From assembly GCA_013140765.1 (NCBI GenBank), contig JABFSE010000003.1:1-64000 (forward strand): a stretch of 64,000 nucleotides of DNA, in the 5' to 3' direction. The notes under the pieces were generated by a model, which saw only the letters and a list, made by a program, of their open reading frames with translations, ran no database searches and was not told the origin of the DNA. Source of the stretch: Sulfuriferula sp. GTDB taxonomy: Bacteria > Pseudomonadota > Gammaproteobacteria > Burkholderiales > Sulfuriferulaceae. Shown here piece after piece: positions 1-9,507 of the stretch. A program made the translations under genes and the position numbers. The number at the start of each line of letters is the position of its first letter. Position 1 is the first letter of the stretch.

Positions 1-75
1 ATCCCTAGAGCATCCCTAGAGTATCCCTAGAGTATCCCTAGAGTATCCCTAGAGTATCCCTAGAGTATCCCATAG
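1..75. repeat. 11-bp tandem repeat array (ATCCCTAGAGT), continues off the left edge
   Basis: Six consecutive copies of an 11-bp unit are visible (the first ends in C instead of T), followed by a decayed seventh, ATCCCATAGAG. The array starts at base 1, so its true length is unknown. It lies just downstream of the argH stop codon. Each unit contains CTAG, a tetranucleotide often rare in proteobacteria. There are no spacers, so this is not CRISPR. Function unknown. Confidence 0.9.
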
Positions 76-126
76 AGTTCGTATGGGTTTATAGTAACAT
101 AGCCGTATTGCCATGTCATGACAAAT

Positions 127-1515
127 TCATTGCAACGCCAATCGCCCTCGTGCTATCGCCGCACGCACCTGATTAGGCGCAGTGCCGCCGATATGATTGC
201 GGCTATTCATTGAGCCTTCGAGTGACAACACCGCATAGATATCGTCGGCAATCAAGCTAGAAAACTGTTGTAAACTCGCCAGCGGCAAATCCGCCAAATC
301 ACAGCCCTGCGCTTCAGCATGTCGCACCGCGAGCGCGACAGCCTCGTGTGCATCACGGAACGGCAAGCCTTTTTTGACCAAATAATCTGCCAAATCAGTC
401 GCGGTGGCGTAGCCTTGCAATGCCGCATTGCGCATGGCTTCAGGTTTGACGCGGATACCTGGGAGCATTTCGGCAACAATAGCGAGCGTGTCGATTAAGG
501 TGTCCACGGTATCAAACAGCGGCTCTTTGTCCTCTTGATTATCTTTGTTATACGCCAGCGGTTGCCCTTTCATCAACGTCAACAACCCAACCAGATGACC
601 GTTGACGCGCCCAGTTTTGCCGCGTATCAGCTCAGGCACGTCTGGATTTTTCTTTTGTGGCATGATAGATGAGCCTGTACAAAAACGGTCAGCCAAGTCG
701 ATAAAGCCAAAACGGGGGTTCATCCATAAAATCAGCTCTTCGGACAAACGTGAAAAATGGGTCATGATGAGACTGGCGCAAGCGGTGAATTCGATGGCGA
801 AATCACGATCGGAAACCGCATCCAGCGAGTTTTCACAAACGCCGTCAAAACCTAATTCACGCGCAACCATTTCGCGGTCTATCGGGTAACTCGTGCCTGC
901 TAAAGCCGCCGCACCCAAAGGCAGGCGATTAACCCGACGGCGGCAATCGGTGAGGCGTTGGGCATCACGCTTGAGCATCTCAAAGTAAGCCAACAAATGA
1001 TGCCCGAAAGCAACAGGCTGTGCGACTTGTAAATGGGTAAACCCTGGCATAACGGTATCAACGTGTTGCTCTGCCAAATCCAGCAATGCGGTTTGGGCGG
1101 CGCGAATCAACTGTAATATGCCGTCAATATTGTGACGCAAGTATAAACGTATATCGGTTGCCACTTGGTCGTTACGGGAACGCCCAGTATGCAAGCGTTT
1201 ACCTGCATCACCGACTTTGGCAGTGAGTGCTTTTTCGATATTGAGATGCACGTCTTCCAAATCGAGCAACCACTCAAACTGACCCGCATGAATGTCAGCC
1301 AGTATCTCGCTCATGCCACGCTGGATGTCGGCCAAATCCTGCTGGCTGATAATAGATTGATGTGCCAGCATATTGGCGTGTGCCAATGAGCCTTGTATAT
1401 CGAATTCAGCTAAACGATAATCGAAGCTGATAGAAGCGGTATAACGTTTGACGCGTTCAGATACGGGTTCAGTAAAACGACCAGACCACAGTTGTGGCGC
1501 AACAGAATTTGACAT
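127..1515 (-). CDS. argH: Argininosuccinate lyase
   Basis: This enzyme cleaves argininosuccinate to arginine and fumarate, the last step of arginine synthesis, in the cytosol. The 462-residue product has the usual family length. It carries the fumarase/aspartase superfamily signature [12 protein letters not shown] near residue 281, and an upstream [13 protein letters not shown] segment (about residue 109) typical of ArgH. It is divergent from the AlgZ-type kinase gene with only 39 bp between the start codons, so promoters must overlap. The argH/algZ/algR order is familiar in gammaproteobacteria. The identification is secure. Confidence 0.97.
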   Translation of the reverse strand: MSNSVAPQLWSGRFTEPVSERVKRYTASISFDYRLAEFDIQGSLAHANMLAHQSIISQQDLADIQRGMSEILADIHAGQFEWLLDLEDVHLNIEKALTAKVGDAGKRLHTGRSRNDQVATDIRLYLRHNIDGILQLIRAAQTALLDLAEQHVDTVMPGFTHLQVAQPVAFGHHLLAYFEMLKRDAQRLTDCRRRVNRLPLGAAALAGTSYPIDREMVARELGFDGVCENSLDAVSDRDFAIEFTACASLIMTHFSRLSEELILWMNPRFGFIDLADRFCTGSSIMPQKKNPDVPELIRGKTGRVNGHLVGLLTLMKGQPLAYNKDNQEDKEPLFDTVDTLIDTLAIVAEMLPGIRVKPEAMRNAALQGYATATDLADYLVKKGLPFRDAHEAVALAVRHAEAQGCDLADLPLASLQQFSSLIADDIYAVLSLEGSMNSRNHIGGTAPNQVRAAIARGRLALQ

Positions 1516-1554
1516 TTAATAACCTATAAATTTAACATTGAAGACATACGCGCC

Positions 1555-2565
1555 ATGAGCCTACCTAGCAACCCAGACTATCCTGACCGCCTACCCGATT
1601 TTTGCAATCTGGGCGTAATGTTGCGTATTTTACTCGGAGTTGAAGCCTTCGTGTGGATAACCGTGTGGCTACAAATCAGTGAGCTTACACAAATGCCTAC
1701 CTTATTTGTCGGCTATTCACTCGTTTTACAACCTGCATTATTGCTCACACTAGGCGCATTATGTTTATTCAGCAGGCCATTACAACGGCTACCCTATCTA
1801 TACGGCGCAATCAGTAGCATATTAGTTGCACTACTCGTCAGCACTTTAGTCATGAATGGACTCAGCCATTTACTACTGGACAGCAAACTCGCGATGAACT
1901 GGCGTATCGCCATCAATATCACGGCAATGAGCTTACTCATACTCAGCTATTTTCAACTACGCGGCCGTGCGCTCTCGCCTGCTTTAACCGAAGCACGCTT
2001 ACAGGCGTTGCAAGCCCGCATACGCCCGCACTTCCTATTTAACAGCCTCAACGCAGTGTTAAGTCTCATGCGTAGCGAGCCGCGCCGTGCTGAACGCGCA
2101 TTAGAAGATTTGGCCGATTTATTTCGCGTCGTCATGGCAGATAATCGCCAACTCAGCACACTACGACGCGAAGTAGAAATCAGCAAACAATACTTAGCAT
2201 TAGAAGGTCTACGCCTGGGCGACAGACTGCGCGTTGTTTGGCATATAGACAAAGCACCCAGCAATGCCTTATTGCCGCCCTTGGTGTTACAACCGCTACT
2301 CGAAAACGCCGTCTATCATGGCATAGAGCCTGCCACCAACCCAGGTGAAATCAGCGTTAATCTTTACCGCAATGCAGGGCAATTACACCTTATCATACGC
2401 AACCCTTACCAAAAAACAGGCGACCATCATAGCGGCAACAAAATGGCACTCAGCAATATCAAAGCGCGTTTAATGCTACATTACGATGTCGAGGCCAGTT
2501 TACAAACGCAAGTACAACAAGACTACTACCAAATCCACATCACACTACCTTACCAAACATCATGA
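1555..2565 (+). CDS. algZ: Sensor histidine kinase, LytS/AlgZ family
   Basis: Membrane sensor kinase of 336 residues. Several hydrophobic segments occupy roughly residues 20-145. A His_kinase (PF06580-type) domain follows with the signature RPHFLFNSLNAV near residue 158, and an ATP-binding region with LLENAVYHGIEP near residue 250. It lacks a classical HisKA dimerisation domain, as usual for this family. It overlaps the next gene by 4 nt (ATGA), so the pair is translationally coupled to the LytTR regulator. By analogy with AlgZ/FimS it should control the partner, but its signal and regulon cannot be read here. The symbol rests on family and synteny. Confidence 0.85.
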   Translation: MSLPSNPDYPDRLPDFCNLGVMLRILLGVEAFVWITVWLQISELTQMPTLFVGYSLVLQPALLLTLGALCLFSRPLQRLPYLYGAISSILVALLVSTLVMNGLSHLLLDSKLAMNWRIAINITAMSLLILSYFQLRGRALSPALTEARLQALQARIRPHFLFNSLNAVLSLMRSEPRRAERALEDLADLFRVVMADNRQLSTLRREVEISKQYLALEGLRLGDRLRVVWHIDKAPSNALLPPLVLQPLLENAVYHGIEPATNPGEISVNLYRNAGQLHLIIRNPYQKTGDHHSGNKMALSNIKARLMLHYDVEASLQTQVQQDYYQIHITLPYQTS

Positions 2566-3299
2566 ACCCACTACGCATACTCATTGTTGACGACGAAGCC
2601 CCAGCCCGCAACCGCCTGCGCGACGTACTCGCAGATTGCGCTGTATCGCTCCCGCTAACCATCATCGGTGAAGCGGAAAACGGCTTGCAAGCATTGCAAT
2701 TATTAGCCAAAACCCCAGCGGATGTCATTTTGCTAGATATACATATGCCCGCAATGGACGGCATAGACTTAGCGCACCACCTCACCCAACGCGAACATCC
2801 CGCCGCAGTGATATTTACCACAGCCTACGACAGTCACGCCCTGCAAGCATTCGAACTCAACGCCCGCGACTACCTGCTCAAACCAGTACGCGCAGAACGA
2901 CTACTTGCCGCCCTGCGCAAAGTAGCCACCACCCCCACGGCGCAACCACAATATCTCAGCACAACCGAGCGCGGACGCGTATTGCTCGTCCCCATTGCCG
3001 ATATTATCTGCCTGCGTGCCGAACAAAAATACGTCGCCGCCCGCACCGCCAAACACACCTATTTGCTGGAAGAAAGCCTGACCAACCTAGAACAAAACTA
3101 CCCCAGCCATTTCGTCCGCATACACCGCAACACCCTCGTCGCCCGCAACGCAATCGCAGGCTTCGTACTCAAAGAAAATGGCGACAACGACAGCGAACAC
3201 AGCGGCTGGTTCGCCCTACTCAAAGACAGCGACGTAGCCCTCCCCGTCAGCCGCCGCCAATATGCAGTAGTCAAACAATTTAGACTAGGCACAGCCTAA
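2562..3299 (+). CDS. algR: LytTR-family response regulator, AlgR-like
   Basis: Response regulator of 245 residues. The N-terminal receiver domain has the acidic pair VDDEAPARNRL, the phospho-acceptor Asp in VILLDIHMPAMDG (about residue 57) and the conserved Lys in YLLKPV. The C-terminal part (about 135-245) is a LytTR DNA-binding domain, with FVRIHRNTLVARNAI characteristic. It is coupled to the upstream kinase by a 4-nt overlap. AlgR in pseudomonads controls alginate, motility and virulence genes; whether that holds here is unknown. Downstream is an AT-only hairpin (3327-3347) and then the HipA-like gene. Confidence 0.88.
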   Translation: MNPLRILIVDDEAPARNRLRDVLADCAVSLPLTIIGEAENGLQALQLLAKTPADVILLDIHMPAMDGIDLAHHLTQREHPAAVIFTTAYDSHALQAFELNARDYLLKPVRAERLLAALRKVATTPTAQPQYLSTTERGRVLLVPIADIICLRAEQKYVAARTAKHTYLLEESLTNLEQNYPSHFVRIHRNTLVARNAIAGFVLKENGDNDSEHSGWFALLKDSDVALPVSRRQYAVVKQFRLGTA

Positions 3300-3310
3300 A
3301 GCACAAAATA

Positions 3311-3426
3311 TTCGTTTCATTTTAAGTAAAAAATTAACTATTTTTTATAAAAATAATGAATAAAAACAATTATTAGAATAGAATAAACGCATTATAAATT
3401 CGTTTCATGATTCGTTTCATTTTAAG
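3311..3426 (+). promoter_or_regulatory. Three TTCGTTTCAT repeats in the HipA-like gene leader
   Basis: TTCGTTTCAT occurs at 3311-3320, 3399-3408 and 3411-3420. The first and third copies extend to TTCGTTTCATTTTAAG. They sit in an AT-rich 107-bp intergenic region and run up to 14 nt before the preferred start codon at 3440. Repeats this close to a HipA-family start are candidate binding sites for the protein's own N-terminal HTH domain. That is inference from position only. Confidence 0.5.
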
Positions 3427-3439
3427 CAGGCTAAATTGG

Positions 3440-4834
3440 ATGGCTAAAATCCGCTCAGACACACTTATCCAAATTTTGCGCACACAACCGCGTATTCACG
3501 CCGCCGCATTACGCACCCAACTCGGCGAGATTAGTCGCGCTACATTAAGCCGCACCGTCAAAGCATTAGGCGCACATATTATCAGCGGCGGCGGCTCTAA
3601 ACGCACGCGCTACGCCTTACGCCGCGCGTTGCGAGGTGACACGCTAGACATGCCCATTTATCGCATAGATACGTCTGGTCAAGGACAGCTTATCGCGCAA
3701 CTTTCGCCCACTTACCCCACAGGTTGTCACCTTAGTTTTATCGCCGACTACCTTTGGGCATTCGATGCGAATATGCGCGATGGCTGGTTTGAAGGTCTGC
3801 CTTATCCCATTTACGACATGCGCCCGCAAGGTTTCTTGGGTCGCCATTTTGCCAAAACACACGCCACCCAACTACAGCTTGCGGACAACCCCGACGCATG
3901 GGCGGATGACGACATACTCTACGCGCTCATGCAAATGGGCTATGACCAACCTGGTGATTTAATCATAGGCGACACCGCTTATCAGCTATTTTTGACAACG
4001 CGTAACTTAGCAAAAACCACACCTATCAATGATGATGAAATTGCGCTGAGTTACCCAGATCTAGCGCAACTCGCGATGATGCAAGGCATAGCGGGCTCAT
4101 CGGCAGGCGGCGAGTTTCCCAAATTCAGTGCGCTACGCATCATCAACCAACGCGCACAGCATGTTATTGTGAAATTCTCAGCAGCAGGTACTAGCCCTGC
4201 GATACAACGCTGGTCGGATTTGCTAGTGTGCGAGCACATTGCAACGCGGACACTCAACGACACCTTAAAAATCCCAGCCACACAGACCAACATACACCAA
4301 CACGCGAATCGCACTTTTTTGGAAATTAGCCGATTTGATAGACATCATGAGTACGGTCGCTCGCCTGTCTGCACGTTAGCCAGCATCAATCCCGCACTCA
4401 TAGGCAAAACAACAGATTGGCGGCATAGTGCACGCGCATTGCAAGTATTAGGTTGGCTGGCTGAACACGACGTAAATCAAATTAACCGCGCTTGGTGGTT
4501 TGGTAAGCTCATCGCCAATACCGACATGCACGATGGCAATCTCGCTTTTCGACCTGGCCTGCAACTTGCGCCCATTTACGACATGCTCCCCATGATGTAC
4601 GCACCCGCCAATAGCGGAGAAGTACCCACGCCCATATACCAAATTGCGTTGCCGCTACCCACTGAATTAGCTACATGGCAACAAGCCGCTACCGCCGCCA
4701 TCGGCTACTGGCACGACTGTGCGCGAGACACGCGTATCAGTGCCAATTTTCGCGCTATTTGCCGTACTAATTGCGACAGTTTGACAAATAGTCTAGCTAA
4801 CATAAAACCCACTGCTGCTCCTACTCGCATTTAG
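3440..4834 (+). CDS. yjjJ: HipA-like serine/threonine kinase toxin with N-terminal HTH, YjjJ type
   Basis: Probable single-component HipA-family kinase of 464 residues. The N-terminal ~60 residues form a winged-HTH-like segment (IRSDTLIQILRTQ...ISRATLSRTVKALG) and the rest is a HipA-like kinase fold. A Gly-rich loop SSAGGEFPKF precedes a probable ATP Lys in VIVKFSAAG. The catalytic segment is NTDMHDGNLAF, and the metal-binding Asp lies in LAPIYDMLP. Fusing HTH and kinase parts fits the YjjJ group rather than the two-gene hipBA. I chose ATG 3440 over ATG 3407 because AGCAGG lies 9 nt before it, and the upstream alternative lies inside the repeat cluster. No separate antitoxin gene is adjacent. 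Confidence 0.8.
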   Translation: MAKIRSDTLIQILRTQPRIHAAALRTQLGEISRATLSRTVKALGAHIISGGGSKRTRYALRRALRGDTLDMPIYRIDTSGQGQLIAQLSPTYPTGCHLSFIADYLWAFDANMRDGWFEGLPYPIYDMRPQGFLGRHFAKTHATQLQLADNPDAWADDDILYALMQMGYDQPGDLIIGDTAYQLFLTTRNLAKTTPINDDEIALSYPDLAQLAMMQGIAGSSAGGEFPKFSALRIINQRAQHVIVKFSAAGTSPAIQRWSDLLVCEHIATRTLNDTLKIPATQTNIHQHANRTFLEISRFDRHHEYGRSPVCTLASINPALIGKTTDWRHSARALQVLGWLAEHDVNQINRAWWFGKLIANTDMHDGNLAFRPGLQLAPIYDMLPMMYAPANSGEVPTPIYQIALPLPTELATWQQAATAAIGYWHDCARDTRISANFRAICRTNCDSLTNSLANIKPTAAPTRI

Positions 4835-4909
4835 CCCTGTTTACCCCTGCCGTTTTTTGACTAAATCCCGTACAATCACGACTTTACCAAATCACCCTCA
4901 CTACCCATC

Positions 4910-6364
4910 ATGGCTGACAATTTCGATACGGGCAAAGCCCACGACAGCACTGAATACAACCTGAATCGGGTAGTGGAGTTGTTGCGCAAGCACGATTTAG
5001 TCGCACGTCTAGTGCACAAGCAAGACATGCCGCGCCATGAGTTGGTTGAAGGCTTGGTGCACAAGCAAAACCTAGCCGAACTGCATAAGTTTCTCGACAA
5101 CATGCACTCTGCCGATATTGCACGCGTGCTGGAAGCCTTGCCGCTCGACCACCGTTTGCTAGTATGGGATTTAGTCAAAGCTGAACTGGACGGCGAAATA
5201 CTGCTAGAAGTCTCCGACGCAGTGCGCGAATCGCTGATTAAGGCGATGGACAGCGATGAGCTATTAGCTGCCGCAGAAACGCTAGACACTGACGAAATCG
5301 CCGACTTAGCACCTGATTTACCGCAAGACGTTATTCAAGATTTGCTCGAGTCGCTGGATACGCAAAAGCGCACCCGCTTACAATCCGCACTCTCGTATCC
5401 TGAAGACACCGTGGGTGGCTTGATGGATTACGACATCGTCACCATACGCGCCGATGTCACGCTAGAAGTTGCGTTACGCTATTTACGCCGTTTGGGTGAA
5501 CTGCCAGATCAAACCGATAAACTTTTTGTCGTTGACCGTGCAGGCGCATTACAAGGCGTAATGCCATTGCAACGGCTATTACTCAAAGACCCCGACGCTC
5601 AAGTTGCCGATGTGATGGCGGAAGAAGTCGTCACCTTCCACGCTGAAGACGATGCCACCGATGCCGCTAATGCGTTTGAACGTTACGATTTAGTTTCCGC
5701 ACCCGTTATCAACAACCGCCGCCATATTGTTGGTCGCCTCACGGTGAACGCGGTGGTTGACCATATCCGCCAAGAATCCGACAGCGATATGCTCTCTATC
5801 GCAGGTTTGCGTGAAGAAGAAGATATTTTTGCCAGCGTGTGGAAATCCGTACAAAACCGCTGGGCCTGGTTAGCGATTAACCTCGTCACCGCATTTGTTG
5901 CCTCACGCGTGATAGGCGAATTTGAAGGCACGATAGAAAAGCTCGTCGCCCTCGCCGCACTCATGCCCATTGTCGCGGGGATAGGCGGCAACTCGGGCAA
6001 TCAAACTTTAACCATGATAGTTCGCGCCTTGGCGTTGGGGCAGATACATCCTGACAATGCTAAAAAACTATTCAAAAAAGAAATCGGTGTGGCGGCACTC
6101 AATGGGCTGATTTGGGGCACGGTGGTCGGCATTTTCGCCTATTTACTCTATGGCAAACCCGCACTAGGGGTGGTGATGATGGGTGCGCTCACGTTAAACT
6201 TATTACTCGCCGCCATCATGGGTGTGGCGATTCCCGCTTTCATGCACAAGCTCGGACGCGACCCCGCAGTCGGCTCCAGTGTCTTACTCACTGCCGTTAC
6301 CGACAGCGGTGGGTTCTTTATTTTCTTAGGTCTCGCGGCACTTTTCATGCCCTATCTCACATAA
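4910..6364 (+). CDS. mgtE: Magnesium transporter MgtE
   Basis: Inner-membrane Mg2+ channel of 484 residues. The order is the standard one: a cytosolic MgtE N-domain of helical repeats (to about residue 130, with LPLDHRLLVWDLV), a CBS pair (about 140-265, with SAPVINNRRHIVGRLTV), and a C-terminal membrane domain with about five helices. The membrane domain contains PIVAGIGGNSGNQTLTMIVR, a signature of the pore family. The CBS/N domains sense cytosolic Mg2+ in characterised homologues. It is followed 9 nt later by a flavoprotein gene on the same strand. No Mg-responsive leader is evident in the 75-bp upstream gap. Confidence 0.95.
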   Translation: MADNFDTGKAHDSTEYNLNRVVELLRKHDLVARLVHKQDMPRHELVEGLVHKQNLAELHKFLDNMHSADIARVLEALPLDHRLLVWDLVKAELDGEILLEVSDAVRESLIKAMDSDELLAAAETLDTDEIADLAPDLPQDVIQDLLESLDTQKRTRLQSALSYPEDTVGGLMDYDIVTIRADVTLEVALRYLRRLGELPDQTDKLFVVDRAGALQGVMPLQRLLLKDPDAQVADVMAEEVVTFHAEDDATDAANAFERYDLVSAPVINNRRHIVGRLTVNAVVDHIRQESDSDMLSIAGLREEEDIFASVWKSVQNRWAWLAINLVTAFVASRVIGEFEGTIEKLVALAALMPIVAGIGGNSGNQTLTMIVRALALGQIHPDNAKKLFKKEIGVAALNGLIWGTVVGIFAYLLYGKPALGVVMMGALTLNLLLAAIMGVAIPAFMHKLGRDPAVGSSVLLTAVTDSGGFFIFLGLAALFMPYLT

Positions 6365-6373
6365 GGATGCACC

Positions 6374-7765
6374 ATGCAGGAATTTGATTTAATCGTTATC
6401 GGCTCAGGACCTGGCGGCTATCGCGCCGCCGTATTGGCCACATTACGCGGCTTGCATGTCGCTATTATCGAAAAAGCCGATTGGGGTGGCTGTTGCCTGA
6501 ATCGCGGTTGCGTACCTAAAAAAGACTGGCATCACACCGCGCAATTAGTCGCACACAGCAATGACTTCGCGGAACGCGGTATTAGCGGCAAACTCAGCGC
6601 CGACTTGAACGCGGCGTGGGATCACCAGCACAAAGTAGTTAAAAATGTACGCGACAGCTACACCGATTACATGAAACGCCTAAGTATTAGCGCGTTTACA
6701 GGTGCGGGTGAATTTATTGATGCGCACACGATAGCAATAGGCGACACCCAAATCAGCGGCAAAAACATCATCATTGCGACAGGTTCCAGCCCGTATATTC
6801 CTGACGTTTATCCACTCACCGCTGGGCGCGTGCTCACCACCGATGATTTATTCGACCAGCCACCGCCAGCAGGCAAACGCGTTGCTGTGGTCGGTAGCGG
6901 CGTTATCGGTACAGAATTCGCCTTTATTCTGTCACAACTGGGCTGTGAAATCGTGTGGATAGCCAACAGCAAACCGCTGGCAAATAGCCTGTACTCGGCA
7001 CCCGCGCTGAAAATCCTGCACGAAGCACTCGCCAAACACAACATCATCCCGCGCACCCGTAGCCGCGCCCAGCAAGTTGAAGTGTTAGCCGACGGCGTTA
7101 AACTCAGCTTCGCTGACGGCAGTAGCGAAACTGTCGATTGGGTGTTACTCGGCTCAGGTCGCCGCCCCCATACTGACGCGCTTAACGCTGCCGCCGCTGG
7201 GGTTGCGCTGGACAGCAAGGGTTACGTGAAAGTGAACGCTTACCTGCAAACCAATATCCCGCACATTTACGCGATAGGCGATGTCGCCAATACGCGCATG
7301 ACGGCTAATCAAGCACTGGCGGATGCCTCCGTTGCTATTGCCAACATCCTCGCCCCCAAATCGCGTAAACAAGATCTATCCGCCGTGCCTGAGCTGGTTT
7401 ATTCAGCAGTAGAGTTAGGTCGTATCGGCATGAATGAGGACGAAGCCGAAGACAACGAACTCGAGCCAGCAGTGGGATTTGCCGCATTTGAGAGCAACCC
7501 GCGTGCGCTAGGACAAGACGATATTAACGGCTTTGTGCGCTTAATCGCGGACATGGATAGCGGCGCATTGCTAGGCGCAGAAGTGGTGGGCGCAGAAGCA
7601 GGCGAGATCATCCACGCTATTGCCCAACAATACGGACACGAAGACGCATTAGCGCGGTTTGCTGGCATGTTCTACAACCACCCCGCTCGCACCGAGGAAA
7701 TCCAGAATGCCACCGAAACCTTGGCAAACAAATGGGGCTTGAGCAAACAGGTATTTGGCGCGTGA
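6374..7765 (+). CDS. Dihydrolipoamide dehydrogenase-like FAD/NAD(P) oxidoreductase
   Basis: Class I pyridine nucleotide-disulfide oxidoreductase of 463 residues. An FAD-binding GSGPGGYRAA lies at about residue 11. The redox pair is in CCLNRGCVPKK (about 41-51), with Cys-X4-Cys spacing. A second Rossmann motif VVGSGVIGTEFA is at about 174, and YAIGDVAN is the FAD signature. The C-terminal NHPARTEE matches the His-Glu active-site dyad region. It is not beside any 2-oxoacid dehydrogenase genes, so lipoamide need not be its substrate. It overlaps msbA by 4 nt (GTGA). Confidence 0.82.
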   Translation: MQEFDLIVIGSGPGGYRAAVLATLRGLHVAIIEKADWGGCCLNRGCVPKKDWHHTAQLVAHSNDFAERGISGKLSADLNAAWDHQHKVVKNVRDSYTDYMKRLSISAFTGAGEFIDAHTIAIGDTQISGKNIIIATGSSPYIPDVYPLTAGRVLTTDDLFDQPPPAGKRVAVVGSGVIGTEFAFILSQLGCEIVWIANSKPLANSLYSAPALKILHEALAKHNIIPRTRSRAQQVEVLADGVKLSFADGSSETVDWVLLGSGRRPHTDALNAAAAGVALDSKGYVKVNAYLQTNIPHIYAIGDVANTRMTANQALADASVAIANILAPKSRKQDLSAVPELVYSAVELGRIGMNEDEAEDNELEPAVGFAAFESNPRALGQDDINGFVRLIADMDSGALLGAEVVGAEAGEIIHAIAQQYGHEDALARFAGMFYNHPARTEEIQNATETLANKWGLSKQVFGA

Positions 7766-9507
7766 CCGATAGCAAACACGAAAGCCTGAAGCTCTACCTG
7801 CGCCTGTTGCAGTACGTGCGCCCCTATTGGCGCATGTTTGCTGGCGGCTTGCTGGCGATGGCTGTATTGGCGGCGGCAGAGCCCGCTATTCCTGCGCTGT
7901 TTAAGCCTTTGTTAGACGGTAGCTTTGTTAAAAAAGACCCTGATTTAATTCTGCTGATTCCTTTGCTGATGGTCGGGGTGTTTTTTATACGCGGTATCGC
8001 TGATTTTGCCAGCACTTACGCCATTAACTGGGTCGGTAGCCAATTAGTCATGGACTTACGCACCACCATGTTTAACAAACTCATCGCCATGCCCACGCGC
8101 TATTACGACAATAGCTCCACAGGCACGCTCATTGCCCATGTCGTGTTTAACGTCACCCAAGTCACTCAATCTGCCACCAGTGCAGTGACGCTACTGGTAC
8201 GCGATACGCTCACGATAATTGGCTTACTGAGCTGGTTACTGTGGCTCAATTGGAAACTAACGCTTATTATTATCGCCATCGCCCCCATAGCCGTATTGAT
8301 AATTCGCAAAGTCAGCCGCCGATTACGCAATATCAACCGTCAGGCGCAACAAAATCTGGGCGAGATTACGCATGTGGTCGAAGAATCCGTCGGCGCACAT
8401 AAAGTCGTCAAAATTTTTGGCGGGCAACATTACGAATCGCAACGCTTTGAACACGCTGTCAACAACGCCCGCCGTTACACCATGAAAGGCGTAACCGCCG
8501 CCGCCGCGAATGGTCCTGTGGTGCAATTAGTCGCCGCTTTAGGCGTTGCACTGGTGGTGTACATTGCCACCAAACAAGCACTGGCAGGTGAAATCACAGT
8601 GGGTGGTTTTGTTTCTTACATCATTGCTATGCTCATGATATTTGGCCCAGTCAAACGACTCACAGGCATTAACGAACAGCTGCAACGCGGATTAGCGGCG
8701 GCCGAAGTGGTGTTTGAAATCATAGACAGTGCGCCAGAAAACGACACAGGTACGACGCAAATCGCCCGCGCCCGTGGCGCACTAAAATTCAATCAAGTTT
8801 GCCTGTATTACCCCGACAAACCCGTGCCTGCGTTAGACCATATCAACCTCGACATCCAGCCAGGCGAAACCATCGCCTTGGTCGGCGCGTCAGGTAGCGG
8901 CAAAACCAGCTTAGTCAATTTGATACCGCGTTTTTACGCAATTGATCAAGGCGACATTTCGCTAGATGGCGTAAGTATCACCGAGCTAACGCTCAACAGC
9001 CTGCGTGCCAATATCGCGATGGTATCGCAAGACGTGGTGTTATTCAACGACACACTCGCCGCCAACATCGCTTACGGTGCGCAAAGCAACGCCACAGAAG
9101 CCGATATTATCCGCGCCGCCGAAGCCGCGCACGCAATGGAGTTTATCCGTGAACAACCACTAGGCTTGCAAACCATGGTGGGTGAAAATGGCGTAAAACT
9201 GTCAGGCGGGCAACGTCAACGTATCGCCATTGCCCGTGCGCTGTTGAAAAACGCCCCTGTACTGATATTGGACGAAGCCACTTCGGCACTCGATACGCAA
9301 TCCGAACGCCATGTTCAAGCCGCGTTAGAAACACTCATGCAAGGACGCACCACGCTGGTGATTGCGCATCGTTTATCGACCATAGAAAACGCCCACCGTA
9401 TCGCTGTCATGCAACAAGGGCGTATCGTCGAGCTAGGTAAACACGCCGAACTACTCGCGCTAAACGGTGTTTATGCGCATTTACACAGTTTGCAATTCCA
9501 TGAATAA
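7762..9507 (+). CDS. msbA: Lipid A export ABC transporter MsbA
   Basis: Flips lipid A-core (and phospholipid) across the inner membrane. A six-helix ABC transmembrane domain occupies about residues 1-310. The nucleotide-binding domain carries Walker A GASGSGKTSL, signature LSGGQRQRIAIARAL and Walker B VLILDEATSALD, then the H-loop IAHRLS. I prefer the GTG start at 7762, which overlaps the previous TGA. It gives 581 residues, close to the E. coli protein; ATG 7732 would add ten residues inside the upstream gene. The LpxL-type genes at 34 kb and lptD at 23 kb belong to the same LPS pathway. Confidence 0.94.
   Translation: MTDSKHESLKLYLRLLQYVRPYWRMFAGGLLAMAVLAAAEPAIPALFKPLLDGSFVKKDPDLILLIPLLMVGVFFIRGIADFASTYAINWVGSQLVMDLRTTMFNKLIAMPTRYYDNSSTGTLIAHVVFNVTQVTQSATSAVTLLVRDTLTIIGLLSWLLWLNWKLTLIIIAIAPIAVLIIRKVSRRLRNINRQAQQNLGEITHVVEESVGAHKVVKIFGGQHYESQRFEHAVNNARRYTMKGVTAAAANGPVVQLVAALGVALVVYIATKQALAGEITVGGFVSYIIAMLMIFGPVKRLTGINEQLQRGLAAAEVVFEIIDSAPENDTGTTQIARARGALKFNQVCLYYPDKPVPALDHINLDIQPGETIALVGASGSGKTSLVNLIPRFYAIDQGDISLDGVSITELTLNSLRANIAMVSQDVVLFNDTLAANIAYGAQSNATEADIIRAAEAAHAMEFIREQPLGLQTMVGENGVKLSGGQRQRIAIARALLKNAPVLILDEATSALDTQSERHVQAALETLMQGRTTLVIAHRLSTIENAHRIAVMQQGRIVELGKHAELLALNGVYAHLHSLQFHE

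Noticed and set aside
1-75. Tandem repeat as a CRISPR fragment
   Set aside because: The copies are 11 bp, contiguous and without spacers.
602-889. Antisense ORF inside argH, and many similar frames opposite other genes
   Set aside because: They lie wholly within secure genes, have no ribosome sites or motifs, and reflect codon composition.
3327-3347. TAAAAAAT/ATTTTTTA hairpin as the algR terminator
   Set aside because: The stem is entirely A/T and would be unstable; kept only as a remark in the algR entry.
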